The notes below the pieces were generated by a model. That model made no database searches and was not told where the DNA came from. It saw only the letters and a program-made list of their open reading frames with translations. The position numbers and the translations under genes were made by a program. A DNA stretch of 64,000 nucleotides, taken from positions 124,001 through 188,000 of the forward strand of contig JACTMI010000020.1 in NCBI GenBank assembly GCA_014584695.1. The letters are read 5' to 3'. Positions 33,333 to 42,175 of the stretch are shown here, in pieces; the stretch's first letter is position 1, and every line of letters begins with the position of its first letter. Source of the stretch: Acidobacteriota bacterium. Lineage in GTDB: Bacteria > Acidobacteriota > Thermoanaerobaculia > Multivoradales > JAGPDF01.

Positions 33333-35135
33333 TCAGGGGTGCGGCTTCTCGTATCGGACTTCGCCGCCGACGATGGTGTAGGCGACGCGCGTGGCGAGGA
33401 TCTCCTCCTCGGGGATCGTCAGCAGGTCGCGGTCGAAGACGGTCAGGTCGGCGAGCTTGCCGACTTCGAGGGTCCCCTTGTCGGCCTCCTCGAAAGCCGC
33501 CCAGGCGGCGTTGCGGGTGTAGGTCGCGAGCGCCTCCAGCCGGGAGAGCACCTGGTCGGGGTAGAAGCGGGTGCCGTCCGGGAGCTGCCGGGTCACGGTG
33601 GCGTGGAAGCTCGCGATCGGGTCGACGTCCTCGACCGGCGCGTCGGTGCCGTTGACGATCACCGCGCCGGCGTCGGCGAGCTTGCGCCAGACGTAGGCGC
33701 CTTCCTCGGCACGCCGCGCGCCCAGCCTCGGTACCACGAACGGCGCGTCCGAGGTGCAGTGGATGCCTTGCATCGAGGCGACGGCGCCGAGCGCGGCGAA
33801 GCGCGGGATCTCGTCCGCATGCAGGTGCTGCGCGTGCTCGACCCGCCAGCGCTTGGCCTTGCCGTCGGGCAGCGCGCCCAGGGTCTCCTCGAAGATGTCG
33901 AGCGTGACGCGGTTGGCGCGGTCGCCGATGGCGTGGACGCAGAGCTGATAGTCGTGCTCGAGCGCCAACCGGGCGAGCTCGCGCACCTCCGCCGGGTCGG
34001 TGGTGGCGAGCCCGGTCGAGCCCGGCAGATCGGAGTAGGGCTCGAGCAGCCAGGCGCCGCGCGAGCCGAGCGCGCCGTCGAGCGACACCTTGATCGCGCG
34101 CACCGCGAGACGGCCGCCGTCGGCGCTGCGCCGGTAGCGGGCCAGATTCGCGGCGTGGTTCGCCACCGAGTCGCGCACCATGACCCAGAGCCGCACGCCG
34201 AGCTTGCCCTCGTCGACCATCGCCGCGAGCCGGTCGACCGTCTCGTAGGAGGAGCCGGCGTCGTGGAAGGTGGTGATCCCCTTGGCCAGCACCTCGCGGT
34301 CGGCGAGCTCGAGCGCGTGGCGGGCGTCGGCCTCCCGGCGCTCGGCCGGCCGCTCGACCAGCGCGCGGTCGAGCGCCGCCGCGACCAGGTCCTCGGCGCT
34401 CTCGCGCAGCAGCCCGGTGGCGCGGCCGGAGGCGTCGCGCAGGATCTCGCCGCCGGGCGGATCGGGGGTCGCGGCGTCGATGCCGGCCGCCTCGAGCGCG
34501 CGGGCGTTGGCGAAGGCGGCATGGCCGCTGGCGTGGATCAGCATCACCGGGTGATCCGGCACCGCGGCGGAGAGCGCGTCGTGGACCGGGAACCCCTCGA
34601 TCGCCGGCGACGGCGGCGACGTCCACTTCTCCTGGTGCCAGCCGCGGCCGACGATCCACTCGCCGGCGGGGGTCTGCCGCGCCGCCGCGGCGACCGCGGC
34701 GACGATCGCCTCCCAGTCGGGCAGCGGGCCGAGCGAGAGCACCATCGCCGCCTGCCCGATGCCGGAGAAATGGCCGTGCCCCTCGATCAGGCCGGGAGTC
34801 GCGAGGCGGCCCTCGAGCTCGACCACGCGGGTCGAGGGGCCGATCCAACGCGCGATCTCGGCATCGGAGCCGAGCGCGGCGATCCGCCCGCCGCGCGCCG
34901 CGAGGGCGGTCACCTCCGGCCGCCCGGCGTCGAGAGTGACGATCTTGCCGCCGCTGAGGACGAGGTCGGCGGTCGCCATCGGTGCCTTCGCGCAGGCCGC
35001 TAGAGCGAGGCCGGCGAGGGCGGCGAGCGCCGCGCCGGCGAGCGATCGGAGCGGTCCGAGCGATCCGAGCGGTCCGAGTGGTCCGAGCGGTCCGAGCCAG
35101 CGGGTGCAGCGCATCCTGTGCGTCCTTCCGATCAT
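33333..35135 (-). CDS. Lipoprotein amidohydrolase (YtcJ-like)
   Basis: This is a 600-residue protein from 35135; a second in-frame ATG at 35114 is possible. The leader is unusual: after RCTRW come LGPLGPLGPLGSLGPLRSL, encoded by 9-bp tandem repeats, then a hydrophobic stretch and a lipobox ALAAC. The metallo-dependent hydrolase domain starts with ADLVLSGGKIVTLDA, has the metal motif HGHF in LIEGHGHFSG, further His residues in LCVHAIGDRANR and WRVEHAQHL, Asp in NGTDAPVEDVDP, and the KGTLEVGKLADLTVFD beta-sandwich return. YtcJ-like enzymes hydrolyse N-acyl or cyclic amide substrates. The lipobox predicts membrane attachment outside the cytoplasm. Confidence 0.87.
   Translation of the reverse strand: MIGRTHRMRCTRWLGPLGPLGPLGSLGPLRSLAGAALAALAGLALAACAKAPMATADLVLSGGKIVTLDAGRPEVTALAARGGRIAALGSDAEIARWIGPSTRVVELEGRLATPGLIEGHGHFSGIGQAAMVLSLGPLPDWEAIVAAVAAAARQTPAGEWIVGRGWHQEKWTSPPSPAIEGFPVHDALSAAVPDHPVMLIHASGHAAFANARALEAAGIDAATPDPPGGEILRDASGRATGLLRESAEDLVAAALDRALVERPAERREADARHALELADREVLAKGITTFHDAGSSYETVDRLAAMVDEGKLGVRLWVMVRDSVANHAANLARYRRSADGGRLAVRAIKVSLDGALGSRGAWLLEPYSDLPGSTGLATTDPAEVRELARLALEHDYQLCVHAIGDRANRVTLDIFEETLGALPDGKAKRWRVEHAQHLHADEIPRFAALGAVASMQGIHCTSDAPFVVPRLGARRAEEGAYVWRKLADAGAVIVNGTDAPVEDVDPIASFHATVTRQLPDGTRFYPDQVLSRLEALATYTRNAAWAAFEEADKGTLEVGKLADLTVFDRDLLTIPEEEILATRVAYTIVGGEVRYEKPHP
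35042..35095 (-). repeat. 9-bp tandem repeat inside a lipoprotein leader
   Basis: About six units of 9 bp with the consensus GCGGTCCGA (variants GCGATCCGA and GTGGTCCGA) lie head to tail. On the minus strand they encode repeated Leu-Gly-Pro/Ser units in the signal peptide of the amidohydrolase. Because the unit is nine bases, gain or loss of units would change leader length without shifting frame. Confidence 0.8.
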
Positions 35136-35176
35136 GGCGGCGAGCCTCCGCGCCGCATCCTACTCATCCGGGGGCT

Positions 35177-36475
35177 TCAGGAGATCGGCGCCAGCAGGCC
35201 GGCCGCGAGCAGTCGGTCGGCCGCTTCGCGCAGGCGGGCGAAAGGGAGCCGCGAGCGCTCGGCGATCGCCAGCAGGTCGTGCGCGCCGTCCGAGAGGTTG
35301 AGCACCCAGAGCAGCGCCAGCTCCCGCTCGCGTCCCGCCTCGTCGCCGCCGAGCGAGCGGTAGAGGCCGCGCCGTCCGAGCATCGGCTCCCCCTTGGGCG
35401 AGAGGTTGCGGAACACTTCGTTGCCCTCGAGCAGGTCGACGACCGCGCGGTAAGCGGCGAGCGCGCCCGCGAGCTGCGCTCCGGAGACGAAGTCGAGGTC
35501 GTCGCCGGAGGTGTGGTACTCGGGGTAGCGCCCCCACGGGGTGCGGGTGAGCGAGCCGACGTCGAGCGCGAAGCCGGGCGAGTTGTACTGCCGCTCGTCG
35601 TAGCCGAAGGGGACGAAGTCCTCGACCACCAGCCGCTCGTCGAGGCCGGCGAGCGCCGCCGGCACCGCGCGGTCGATCGTCGCGTCGCCGCGCCGGCTCC
35701 GCTTGTAGTGGAACGGGCCCGCGTCCCCCAGCCCGGCGGCGACCAGGCCGTGGCGGATCCGCCCGGCCGTCGCCTCGTTGCGCGCCAGCCAGGTGATGGC
35801 GCCGATCGTCCCCGGCACGAACAGGAAGCGGTAGGAGAGCCGGCGGCGCGGGCGCGCCGCGAGCTCGGCGGCGAGCGCCGCCATCACGGCGACGCCGGAG
35901 AGGTTGTCGTTGGCGAGCGACGGGTGACAGACGTGGGTCGAGAACAGCACCTCGTCGTCCCGCTCGCCCGCGAGCGCGAGCTCGCCGTAGGAGAGCGCGC
36001 CGTCGACGAGCTCGGTCTCGATCACGACCTCGTAGTCCCCCTTGGGCAGGGTCTCGACCACGCGGTGCGGCAGGCAGAAGCCCCAGTCCTCCCGGTAGTA
36101 GCTGGTCCGGTAGGGGATGTGGTCCGGCCGCTCGGGCAGGGAATGCAGGTGCGGGCGCAGCTCGGCGAGCCCGATGCGGCCGCGGAAGGGGACGCTGTAG
36201 CTCACCAGGTGGAGCGTGTGGTCGGCGAGGTCGGCCAGCCGGCGGCCGTCCGGGGCGGTCAGGTGCGCCGCCCGCGCGCGCCACTCCGGTGGCACCGTCC
36301 AGTCGAGCACCGGCGTGCCGCTTCGAACCTCCTCGATCGCGAGCGGAACCCACTCGCGGAGGATGCGCAGCGTCTCCCGCACGCCGTCGCCGGTGATCGA
36401 GCGCAGGATCGGGAAGAGCCGGCGGACGAGCCCGTGGAGCTCGTCGGCGGACTTGGGTCGGGGAGCGGTCGACAC
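35177..36475 (-). CDS. M28-like aminopeptidase domain protein (DUF4910 type)
   Basis: This is a 432-residue protein with a GTG start at 36475 (VSTAPRPKSADELHGL). It has an N-terminal helical/DUF2172-like part (LVRRLFPILRSITGDGVRETLRIL), then a zinc aminopeptidase-like domain with THVCHPSLANDNLSGVAVMA, whose His, Asp and neighbouring residues would bind metal. DERQYNSPGF and EYHTSGDDLDFV supply further ligands. A C-terminal winged-helix segment (about 360-432) fits the HTH often attached to this family. Such genes often occur in glycan loci, where the true substrate is unclear. There is no signal peptide. It is divergent from the caspase gene. Confidence 0.84.
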   Translation of the reverse strand: MSTAPRPKSADELHGLVRRLFPILRSITGDGVRETLRILREWVPLAIEEVRSGTPVLDWTVPPEWRARAAHLTAPDGRRLADLADHTLHLVSYSVPFRGRIGLAELRPHLHSLPERPDHIPYRTSYYREDWGFCLPHRVVETLPKGDYEVVIETELVDGALSYGELALAGERDDEVLFSTHVCHPSLANDNLSGVAVMAALAAELAARPRRRLSYRFLFVPGTIGAITWLARNEATAGRIRHGLVAAGLGDAGPFHYKRSRRGDATIDRAVPAALAGLDERLVVEDFVPFGYDERQYNSPGFALDVGSLTRTPWGRYPEYHTSGDDLDFVSGAQLAGALAAYRAVVDLLEGNEVFRNLSPKGEPMLGRRGLYRSLGGDEAGRERELALLWVLNLSDGAHDLLAIAERSRLPFARLREAADRLLAAGLLAPIS

Positions 36476-36598
36476 TTGGGTGGCCCGGGACGTGCAAACC
36501 CTGCAGTCGCTGTGGCACAGTCTAACGCGCGCGGCCGCGCGATCGGCGTACACTCGGGGTTTCCCAGCCGATCCGCCGGTTCGCCGCAGGAGGAGACC

Positions 36599-38563
36599 AT
36601 GACCGCCCGACGCCTCGCCCCCATCCTCGTTCTCGCCCTCGCGCTGCCCCTGCCCGCGGCGGCACCCGGGGCCGCCGGCGGCAAGACGCCGAAGGCCGCC
36701 CCCGGCGGCAAGAGCGAGGTCCGCCACCCGGAGGACCTGTTCGTCGTCGATTGCCTGCTGCCCGGCAAGGTGCGCAGCCTCGGCCGCCACAACAAGATCG
36801 CGACCCCGCGCAAGGTGGTGCGCGCGAGCGCCCACGAGTGCGGCCTGCGCGGCGGCGAGTTCTCGAAGGATCTCCAGGACAACGCCTGGGCGCTCCAGGC
36901 CTGGACGGCGCAGGCCGACTCCGGCGACGCCGAGGCGATGAACAACGTCGGTGAGATCTACGAGCAGGGGGTGCGGGGCGCCGCGGACCACGTCCAGGCG
37001 GCGGCCTGGTACCGCCGCGCGGCCGAGGCCGGCAGCCGCCGCGGCCAGCGCAACCTGGCGGCGCTCTACGAGCAGGGTCTGGGGGTCGAGACGGACCACG
37101 CGGCGGCCCTCTCCTGGTACCGGAAGGCCGCCGGCCTGACCGGCGAGGCGGAGCTGTCGGCCGAGCGCGAGGCCGCGGCGCTGCGCGCCGAGCTCGAGCA
37201 GATGGGCGCCCGGGCCGCCGCGGCGGAGGCCGAGCTCGCCCAGGTCCGCGACCAGCTCGCGGGGGCGCGCGCCAGCCTCGCCACGGCCGAGAAGGAGGCC
37301 GAGCAGGCGCGCCGGCGCGTGGCGACGGCCGAGAATCGGGCCGACTCCGCCGCCCAGCTGGCGCGGCAGGAGGCCGAGGTCGAGGCGCGGCGGCAGCAGG
37401 TGGCCGAGCTCGAGGGGGCGCAGGACCGCTTCCGCGCCATGCTCGCCGAGCTCGAGGCCGCCGAGTCGGCCGCCCAGCGGACGCAGGGGGTGGCGGGGGC
37501 GACGCTGCTCGCCAAGCGGGCGCCGGCGATCGAGTTCGTCCGCCCCGACGTGCTGGCGACGCGCGGCCCGGCGCTGGCGCCGGTGGCCGCCGACGCGCGC
37601 GAGGCCGAGGTGGTGGGCCGCGTCACCGCGGAGCTCGGGCTGTCGGCCTTCACGGTCGACGGGCGGCCGCAGGAGGTCGACCCCGAAGGCTACTTCCGCG
37701 TCCGGCTGCCGGTGCGGACCGCTTCGACGGTCCGCTTCGTCGCCATCGACCGCGCCGCCCGGCGCGCCGAGGCCGAGCTGCGGTTCGTCGCCGAGGCCGC
37801 CGCGGCGCCGGCGACGCCGAAGAGCGCCGCGGCGGCGCCCGCGACGCCCGGCAAGGCGCGCCGCCAGCACGCGCTGGTGATCGCCAACGGTGCTTACAAG
37901 ACGCTGCCCGAGCTCGAGACCGCGCGCGCCGACGGCGAGGAGATGGCGCGGGTGCTGCGCGCCGACTACGGCTTCGAAGTGCGCACGCTGGTCGACGCCT
38001 CCTTCCTCGACACCATGCTGGCGCTCGACGAGCTGGGCCGCAAGCTCCAGGCCGGCGATGACCTGCTGGTCTACTACGCCGGCCACGGCCGCATCGACGA
38101 GGCGACCGGCCGCGGCTTCTGGCTGCCGGTCGACGCCGATCCGGCGGACCGCTCGACCTGGCTGCCGAACGACGCGTTGGCCAAGCAGCTCGGCTCGTTC
38201 TCGGCCGGGCACGTGCTGGTGATCTCGGACTCCTGCTACGCCGGCACGCTCGCCGCCTCCGGGCTCGAGGCCGCGAGCGCCGGCAGGGGCGCCGGCCGCT
38301 CGCGCACGGTGCTCGCCTCGGGCGGGCTCCAGCCGGTGCTCGACACCGGCGGCAGCGACGGCCACTCGATCTTCGCCCGCGCGCTGCTGTCGGTGCTGAA
38401 GCTCGCCGAGAGCGCCACCTCCGCGAGCCAGGTCGCCTCCGCCGTCACCGCCCGCGTCGGCTGGCGCGCCGCCCAGCTCGGCATTGCCCAGACCCCCGTC
38501 TACGCCCCCATCCGCCACGCCGGCCACGAAGCCGGCGACTTCGTCTTCGTGCCGCGAGGGTAG
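36599..38563 (+). CDS. Exported Sel1-repeat protein with C-terminal caspase-like peptidase
   Basis: This is a 654-residue protein; the ATG at 36599 follows AGGAGG. It has a signal peptide (about 1-22), then a conserved ~45-residue module EDLFVVDCLLPGKVRSLG through HECGLRGGEF with two cysteines. Next are two Sel1 repeats (about 98-180; AMNNVGEIYEQG and RGQRNLAALYEQG), a long coiled coil (about 185-290), a beta-rich linker, and a metacaspase/caspase (C14) domain (about 420-645). The catalytic dyad is His496 in YYAGHGRI and Cys546 in SDSCYAG. All are intact. An exported bacterial caspase joined to Sel1 repeats probably acts in the periplasm. Substrate specificity is unknown. A paralogue of the N-terminal part is at 63529. 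Confidence 0.9.
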   Translation: MTARRLAPILVLALALPLPAAAPGAAGGKTPKAAPGGKSEVRHPEDLFVVDCLLPGKVRSLGRHNKIATPRKVVRASAHECGLRGGEFSKDLQDNAWALQAWTAQADSGDAEAMNNVGEIYEQGVRGAADHVQAAAWYRRAAEAGSRRGQRNLAALYEQGLGVETDHAAALSWYRKAAGLTGEAELSAEREAAALRAELEQMGARAAAAEAELAQVRDQLAGARASLATAEKEAEQARRRVATAENRADSAAQLARQEAEVEARRQQVAELEGAQDRFRAMLAELEAAESAAQRTQGVAGATLLAKRAPAIEFVRPDVLATRGPALAPVAADAREAEVVGRVTAELGLSAFTVDGRPQEVDPEGYFRVRLPVRTASTVRFVAIDRAARRAEAELRFVAEAAAAPATPKSAAAAPATPGKARRQHALVIANGAYKTLPELETARADGEEMARVLRADYGFEVRTLVDASFLDTMLALDELGRKLQAGDDLLVYYAGHGRIDEATGRGFWLPVDADPADRSTWLPNDALAKQLGSFSAGHVLVISDSCYAGTLAASGLEAASAGRGAGRSRTVLASGGLQPVLDTGGSDGHSIFARALLSVLKLAESATSASQVASAVTARVGWRAAQLGIAQTPVYAPIRHAGHEAGDFVFVPRG

Positions 38564-38587
38564 GAGAGGGGCGCGGGCCGGGCGGGG

Positions 38588-41500
38588 TCAGAAAGCGTCG
38601 TTGTCCCCGACCGAGGCGTAGCGGCCGGCGGGGTTGAAGTAGCTCCTGGCGAAACCGGTTACCGTGTCCGTCACCGTGATCGTGTACTCGACGTTCGAGA
38701 GCGCGCCGTAGTAGACCCAGAAGCGGTCGTTGATCGGCCGGCCGTCCAGAACCTTGAGAATCGCCTCGACGTTGGTGTCGGCGAAGAACCAGAAATATCC
38801 GGTGTCGGCCGACAGCGGCACCGCGGTGCCGACTCCCGTGTGGCCCTGGAAGTCCCGCCATGTCGCTTCGACGGCGAAGCGACCCTGCTGGAGGCAGAGA
38901 CGCGTCCCGGAAGGGGCGCAGCTGCCGGACGCCGCCGCCGAGGCGGGGAAGCCAGCGAGCAACAGCGGCCGGCCGTCGGTGCCGGGGACGGCCACCTCGT
39001 TGGTCGGTTCGGCGGTCACGCCTCCGGCCGGGTCGAAGGCGTCGTTGTCGCCGACCGAGGCGTAGCGGCCGGCGGGATTGAAGTAGCGGCGCTTGACCCG
39101 CGTCGCCGTGTCGGTGACGTCGATCGAGTACTCGACGTTCGACAGCGCGCCGTAGTAGACCCAGAACCGATTGTTGACACCGAGCGCGTCCAGCACCTTG
39201 ATCACGGTCTCGACGTTGGCTTGGTCGAAAAACCAGAAGTAGCCGGTGTCGCTGGTCAGCGGCACGGCGACGCCGTCGCCCGAGCCGCCGGTGAAGTCGC
39301 GCCAATGGGCCTCGAGCTGGAAACGGCCCTGCCGCAGGCAGAGCGTGCGGCTCGACGGCTGGCAGCCGCTCTCGTCGAGCGGCATCGCCCAGAGCTCGTG
39401 GCCGTGCAGCCCGTCCGTGGCGCGGAAGAAGAGGTGAGTCTCGGTGGCGACCAGCGCCGAAGGGAAAGACGACCGCGAGCCGGGCGCGATGTCGGAGAGC
39501 CGGCTCAGCGCCCCGGTCGTCGCGTCCAGGCGCCAGAGCTCGACCCTGTGGCGCGGGTCTTCCGCCGAGTAGAAGACATCGCCGCCTGCGACGATCGGCG
39601 GTCCGGGTTTCGAAGAGGGCGGCCCAGCCTGGACTTCTGGCAGGAGGAACGTCCCATCCGAAGTGCCGTCGGTCGCCCAGAGCTCGAGGCCGTGTTCCGC
39701 CGTGAAGGCCCGAAAGAGGAGCCAAGGTCCGACCCGAGTCCAATGCGGCGGTGCAGCTGAGCTCAGTCCGCCGTTGTGCTCGCTGAGTGGCCGCACGGGA
39801 GCGGTGCCTTCCGGTGTCCCGTCGGTGCGCCAGAGCGTGACTTGGGGATCCGGATCGAGGAAGTAGACACCCGTGGCACCCGCGCCCAAGCCGAGGCGCG
39901 CCGCGGGCAACGAGACCAAGACGACCCCATCGGTTGCGCCCGAAATCACGTCATGCCGCCACAGGGTCTTCGGGTGCGGGGGACCCGCCAGGAAGTAGAT
40001 GCCACCGTTCCAGCCGACGAATCGGGGCGTGGCGAATCCGTCTCCAACCAGGCCCGAGGCGTCGATCGGGAGCTGCCTCAAGGTCGAGTCGCCCGGGTTC
40101 CAGGTCCAGATCCTCGCAGCTCCCACCGAGTCGGTCGCGGTAAAGGCGAGGCGACCCTCGATCCAAGTCAGGCTCCCGGGAAAGGCGATCTCGGAACCCA
40201 GGGCTCGCCGCAACACCGTCCCCGCCGGCGTCCCATCGCTGGACCAGATCTCGGCGCCGGCAGGTCGATGGCGAAGCAGCCAGGCGAGGCCACCCCCCGA
40301 GGTCAGGCTGCCGAGAGATTCGCTCGGAGGCACCGTGAGCAGAGCGAGGTTGCCTGCAGCGGTGCCGTCGCTCCGCCGAAGAACGCTGGGAGCATCCCCA
40401 TCGAGAACGAAGGCATGGTCGTTGGCGACGGCGATCCGGCTCGGCTGATGCTCCTGATGACATGGCGCTGCGCTCCAGGCGAGCGGTCCGAGAGTCGACA
40501 CTTCCTGGGCCGTGCTCGCGGCCGCGGCCCAGCCAGGTCCGGAGGCGTCGCAGTAGGCGAATGCGACTCCACCGCGCAGCGGCTGGATCGAAGTGGGAAA
40601 GCTCGAACCCGCTCCGAGCGCCAGGTCGGTGAGCAGGTGACTGCTCTGAGGATCGAGGTCCGAGAGCCAGAGCTCGGCGCCGTGAAGGGGATCGATGCCG
40701 ACGAACGCCAGCCAGCGGCCAGTCCAGGCCAGGGCGGGCGGCCTGTCGGAAGAGACGCTGATGACGCCGCCTGGAACGGATGCGACTTCGCGGGTTCCGG
40801 CAGGCGAGCCGTCCGTCACGAGCAGCGACCAGGCACCGAGCGCGACTTGCGGTTGAAAGAAGAGCAAGCCGTTGACCCATTGAGGCGGCTTGAGGGCTCC
40901 CGAGCAGGGTCCTGGACAGCTATCCGAGAGGAGCGTCAGCTCTCCTCCTGGCTCCACCGCGAAGAGCTCCTTGCCGACGTCTTCGCGATGCGCGATCAGC
41001 ACGAGTCGCCCCTCGACAACGGTCAGGGTCGAATCGAGATTGCCGGGGAAGCCGCTTGCGGATTCGCAGCCTCCTGTTGCGACGAGCTGGGTCGTCCCCG
41101 GGAGGCCTTGGGACCTCCAAACCGATTCCGTACCGCCCCCCTCCCCTGCGCAGAAGTAGATGTAGCCACCTGTCTCCGCGACACGCCCCCTGGAGATTCC
41201 GCCCGAGAAAGGCGAGACCGATGTGAAATCCGAGACCCGCTGGGTCCCCGCGACGGTGCCGTCGGATCGCCAGAGCTCCTGGCCGTGGATACCGTCGTTC
41301 GCGACGAAGAAGGCCGTGCTCCCGTGGACCACCGGACCGTGGTGAATCGGATAGGGACCTGGGAAGGCGGTGAGCGTCCTGGTGCCAGCGGTCGTGCCGT
41401 CGGAAGTCACGATCTGAGCACCGGGGGAGCTGGTATCGGTGAAGAACAGGCGCTCCGAGGTCGCGACTGGGTCGACTTCGGAGATCTCCAGATCCGGGAA

Positions 41501-42175
41501 CAAGGCAACCGGCGCGAGGTGGCCGGTCGATCCGTCCGAGCACGCCAAGCCGGCGATGCCAGAGTGGTCGTGGTAGAGGAAGCAGGCCAGGTCCCCGACG
41601 CGAGTGAAGCCGCGGGGATTGCTGGTCAGCTGCCCCGGGTAGAGGTCCGCGAGCAAGTGGGTTCCCGCCGGTGTACCGTCGGAAAGCCAAGGCTCCCATC
41701 CGGTTGCCTCCGAGTACCCAGCGAACAGGAGGCGATCCCCCAGCGGGACCATCAGTTGGCGATCTTCCCAGTGGAAGGGGATCGCCGGCGAGCGGTGAAT
41801 CTCGAGCGTCCCCGCCGCCGTGCCGTCGGACCGGAGGAGGACGTCCAGTCCACTGATGTCCCGGGTCCACCAGTAGGCGAGCGTCGTGCCGACGGCCCGA
41901 CGGCCGAGTCGCCACCCCTCTGGATGAGGGTCGAGGAGCTCGATCGACTTGCGGTCGGGATCTCCTGCCCACACTCCCGCGGCTTCGGGGATCGCGGACC
42001 CTTCTGTGGCGAACAGGATCCGCTCGCCCAGCACTTCGAGACCGCCCGGGTGGCTGCCAGCGAAGCCTTGATCGATACCTGGCGCGAGGTCCTTCACCAG
42101 GAACGGAGCCCCGGCGGGCAGAGCCGAGGTGGAGACGGTGAGGGCGAGGACGGCAACGAGCGTGACGCGGAACAT
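38588..42175 (-). CDS. Giant secreted SDGT-repeat protein with two tandem C-terminal domains
   Basis: This is a 1195-residue protein from the ATG at 42175 with a signal peptide (about 1-23). The body (about 25-960) has at least nine ELWxSDGTxxGT-type repeats, such as WRSDGTVAGTQRV and WSSDGTPAGTVLR, the blade motif of a family of large bacterial beta-propeller-like exported proteins. The C-terminus carries two ~105-residue domains in tandem, each beginning LCLxQGRF, then RDFxG, TGYFWFF, RFWVYYGALSNVEY, and ending YFNPAGRYASVGDNDAF. The domain ends flush with the protein, so it may be a sorting or surface-attachment domain, which is inference. Parts are less GC-rich than the surroundings. Confidence 0.8.
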   Translation of the reverse strand: MFRVTLVAVLALTVSTSALPAGAPFLVKDLAPGIDQGFAGSHPGGLEVLGERILFATEGSAIPEAAGVWAGDPDRKSIELLDPHPEGWRLGRRAVGTTLAYWWTRDISGLDVLLRSDGTAAGTLEIHRSPAIPFHWEDRQLMVPLGDRLLFAGYSEATGWEPWLSDGTPAGTHLLADLYPGQLTSNPRGFTRVGDLACFLYHDHSGIAGLACSDGSTGHLAPVALFPDLEISEVDPVATSERLFFTDTSSPGAQIVTSDGTTAGTRTLTAFPGPYPIHHGPVVHGSTAFFVANDGIHGQELWRSDGTVAGTQRVSDFTSVSPFSGGISRGRVAETGGYIYFCAGEGGGTESVWRSQGLPGTTQLVATGGCESASGFPGNLDSTLTVVEGRLVLIAHREDVGKELFAVEPGGELTLLSDSCPGPCSGALKPPQWVNGLLFFQPQVALGAWSLLVTDGSPAGTREVASVPGGVISVSSDRPPALAWTGRWLAFVGIDPLHGAELWLSDLDPQSSHLLTDLALGAGSSFPTSIQPLRGGVAFAYCDASGPGWAAAASTAQEVSTLGPLAWSAAPCHQEHQPSRIAVANDHAFVLDGDAPSVLRRSDGTAAGNLALLTVPPSESLGSLTSGGGLAWLLRHRPAGAEIWSSDGTPAGTVLRRALGSEIAFPGSLTWIEGRLAFTATDSVGAARIWTWNPGDSTLRQLPIDASGLVGDGFATPRFVGWNGGIYFLAGPPHPKTLWRHDVISGATDGVVLVSLPAARLGLGAGATGVYFLDPDPQVTLWRTDGTPEGTAPVRPLSEHNGGLSSAAPPHWTRVGPWLLFRAFTAEHGLELWATDGTSDGTFLLPEVQAGPPSSKPGPPIVAGGDVFYSAEDPRHRVELWRLDATTGALSRLSDIAPGSRSSFPSALVATETHLFFRATDGLHGHELWAMPLDESGCQPSSRTLCLRQGRFQLEAHWRDFTGGSGDGVAVPLTSDTGYFWFFDQANVETVIKVLDALGVNNRFWVYYGALSNVEYSIDVTDTATRVKRRYFNPAGRYASVGDNDAFDPAGGVTAEPTNEVAVPGTDGRPLLLAGFPASAAASGSCAPSGTRLCLQQGRFAVEATWRDFQGHTGVGTAVPLSADTGYFWFFADTNVEAILKVLDGRPINDRFWVYYGALSNVEYTITVTDTVTGFARSYFNPAGRYASVGDNDAF

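Noticed and set aside
34982-36598. A long N-terminal extension of the caspase protein (open frame back to 34982)
   Set aside because: It is antisense to the M28-like gene and lacks protein character; the ATG at 36599 has AGGAGG and a signal peptide.
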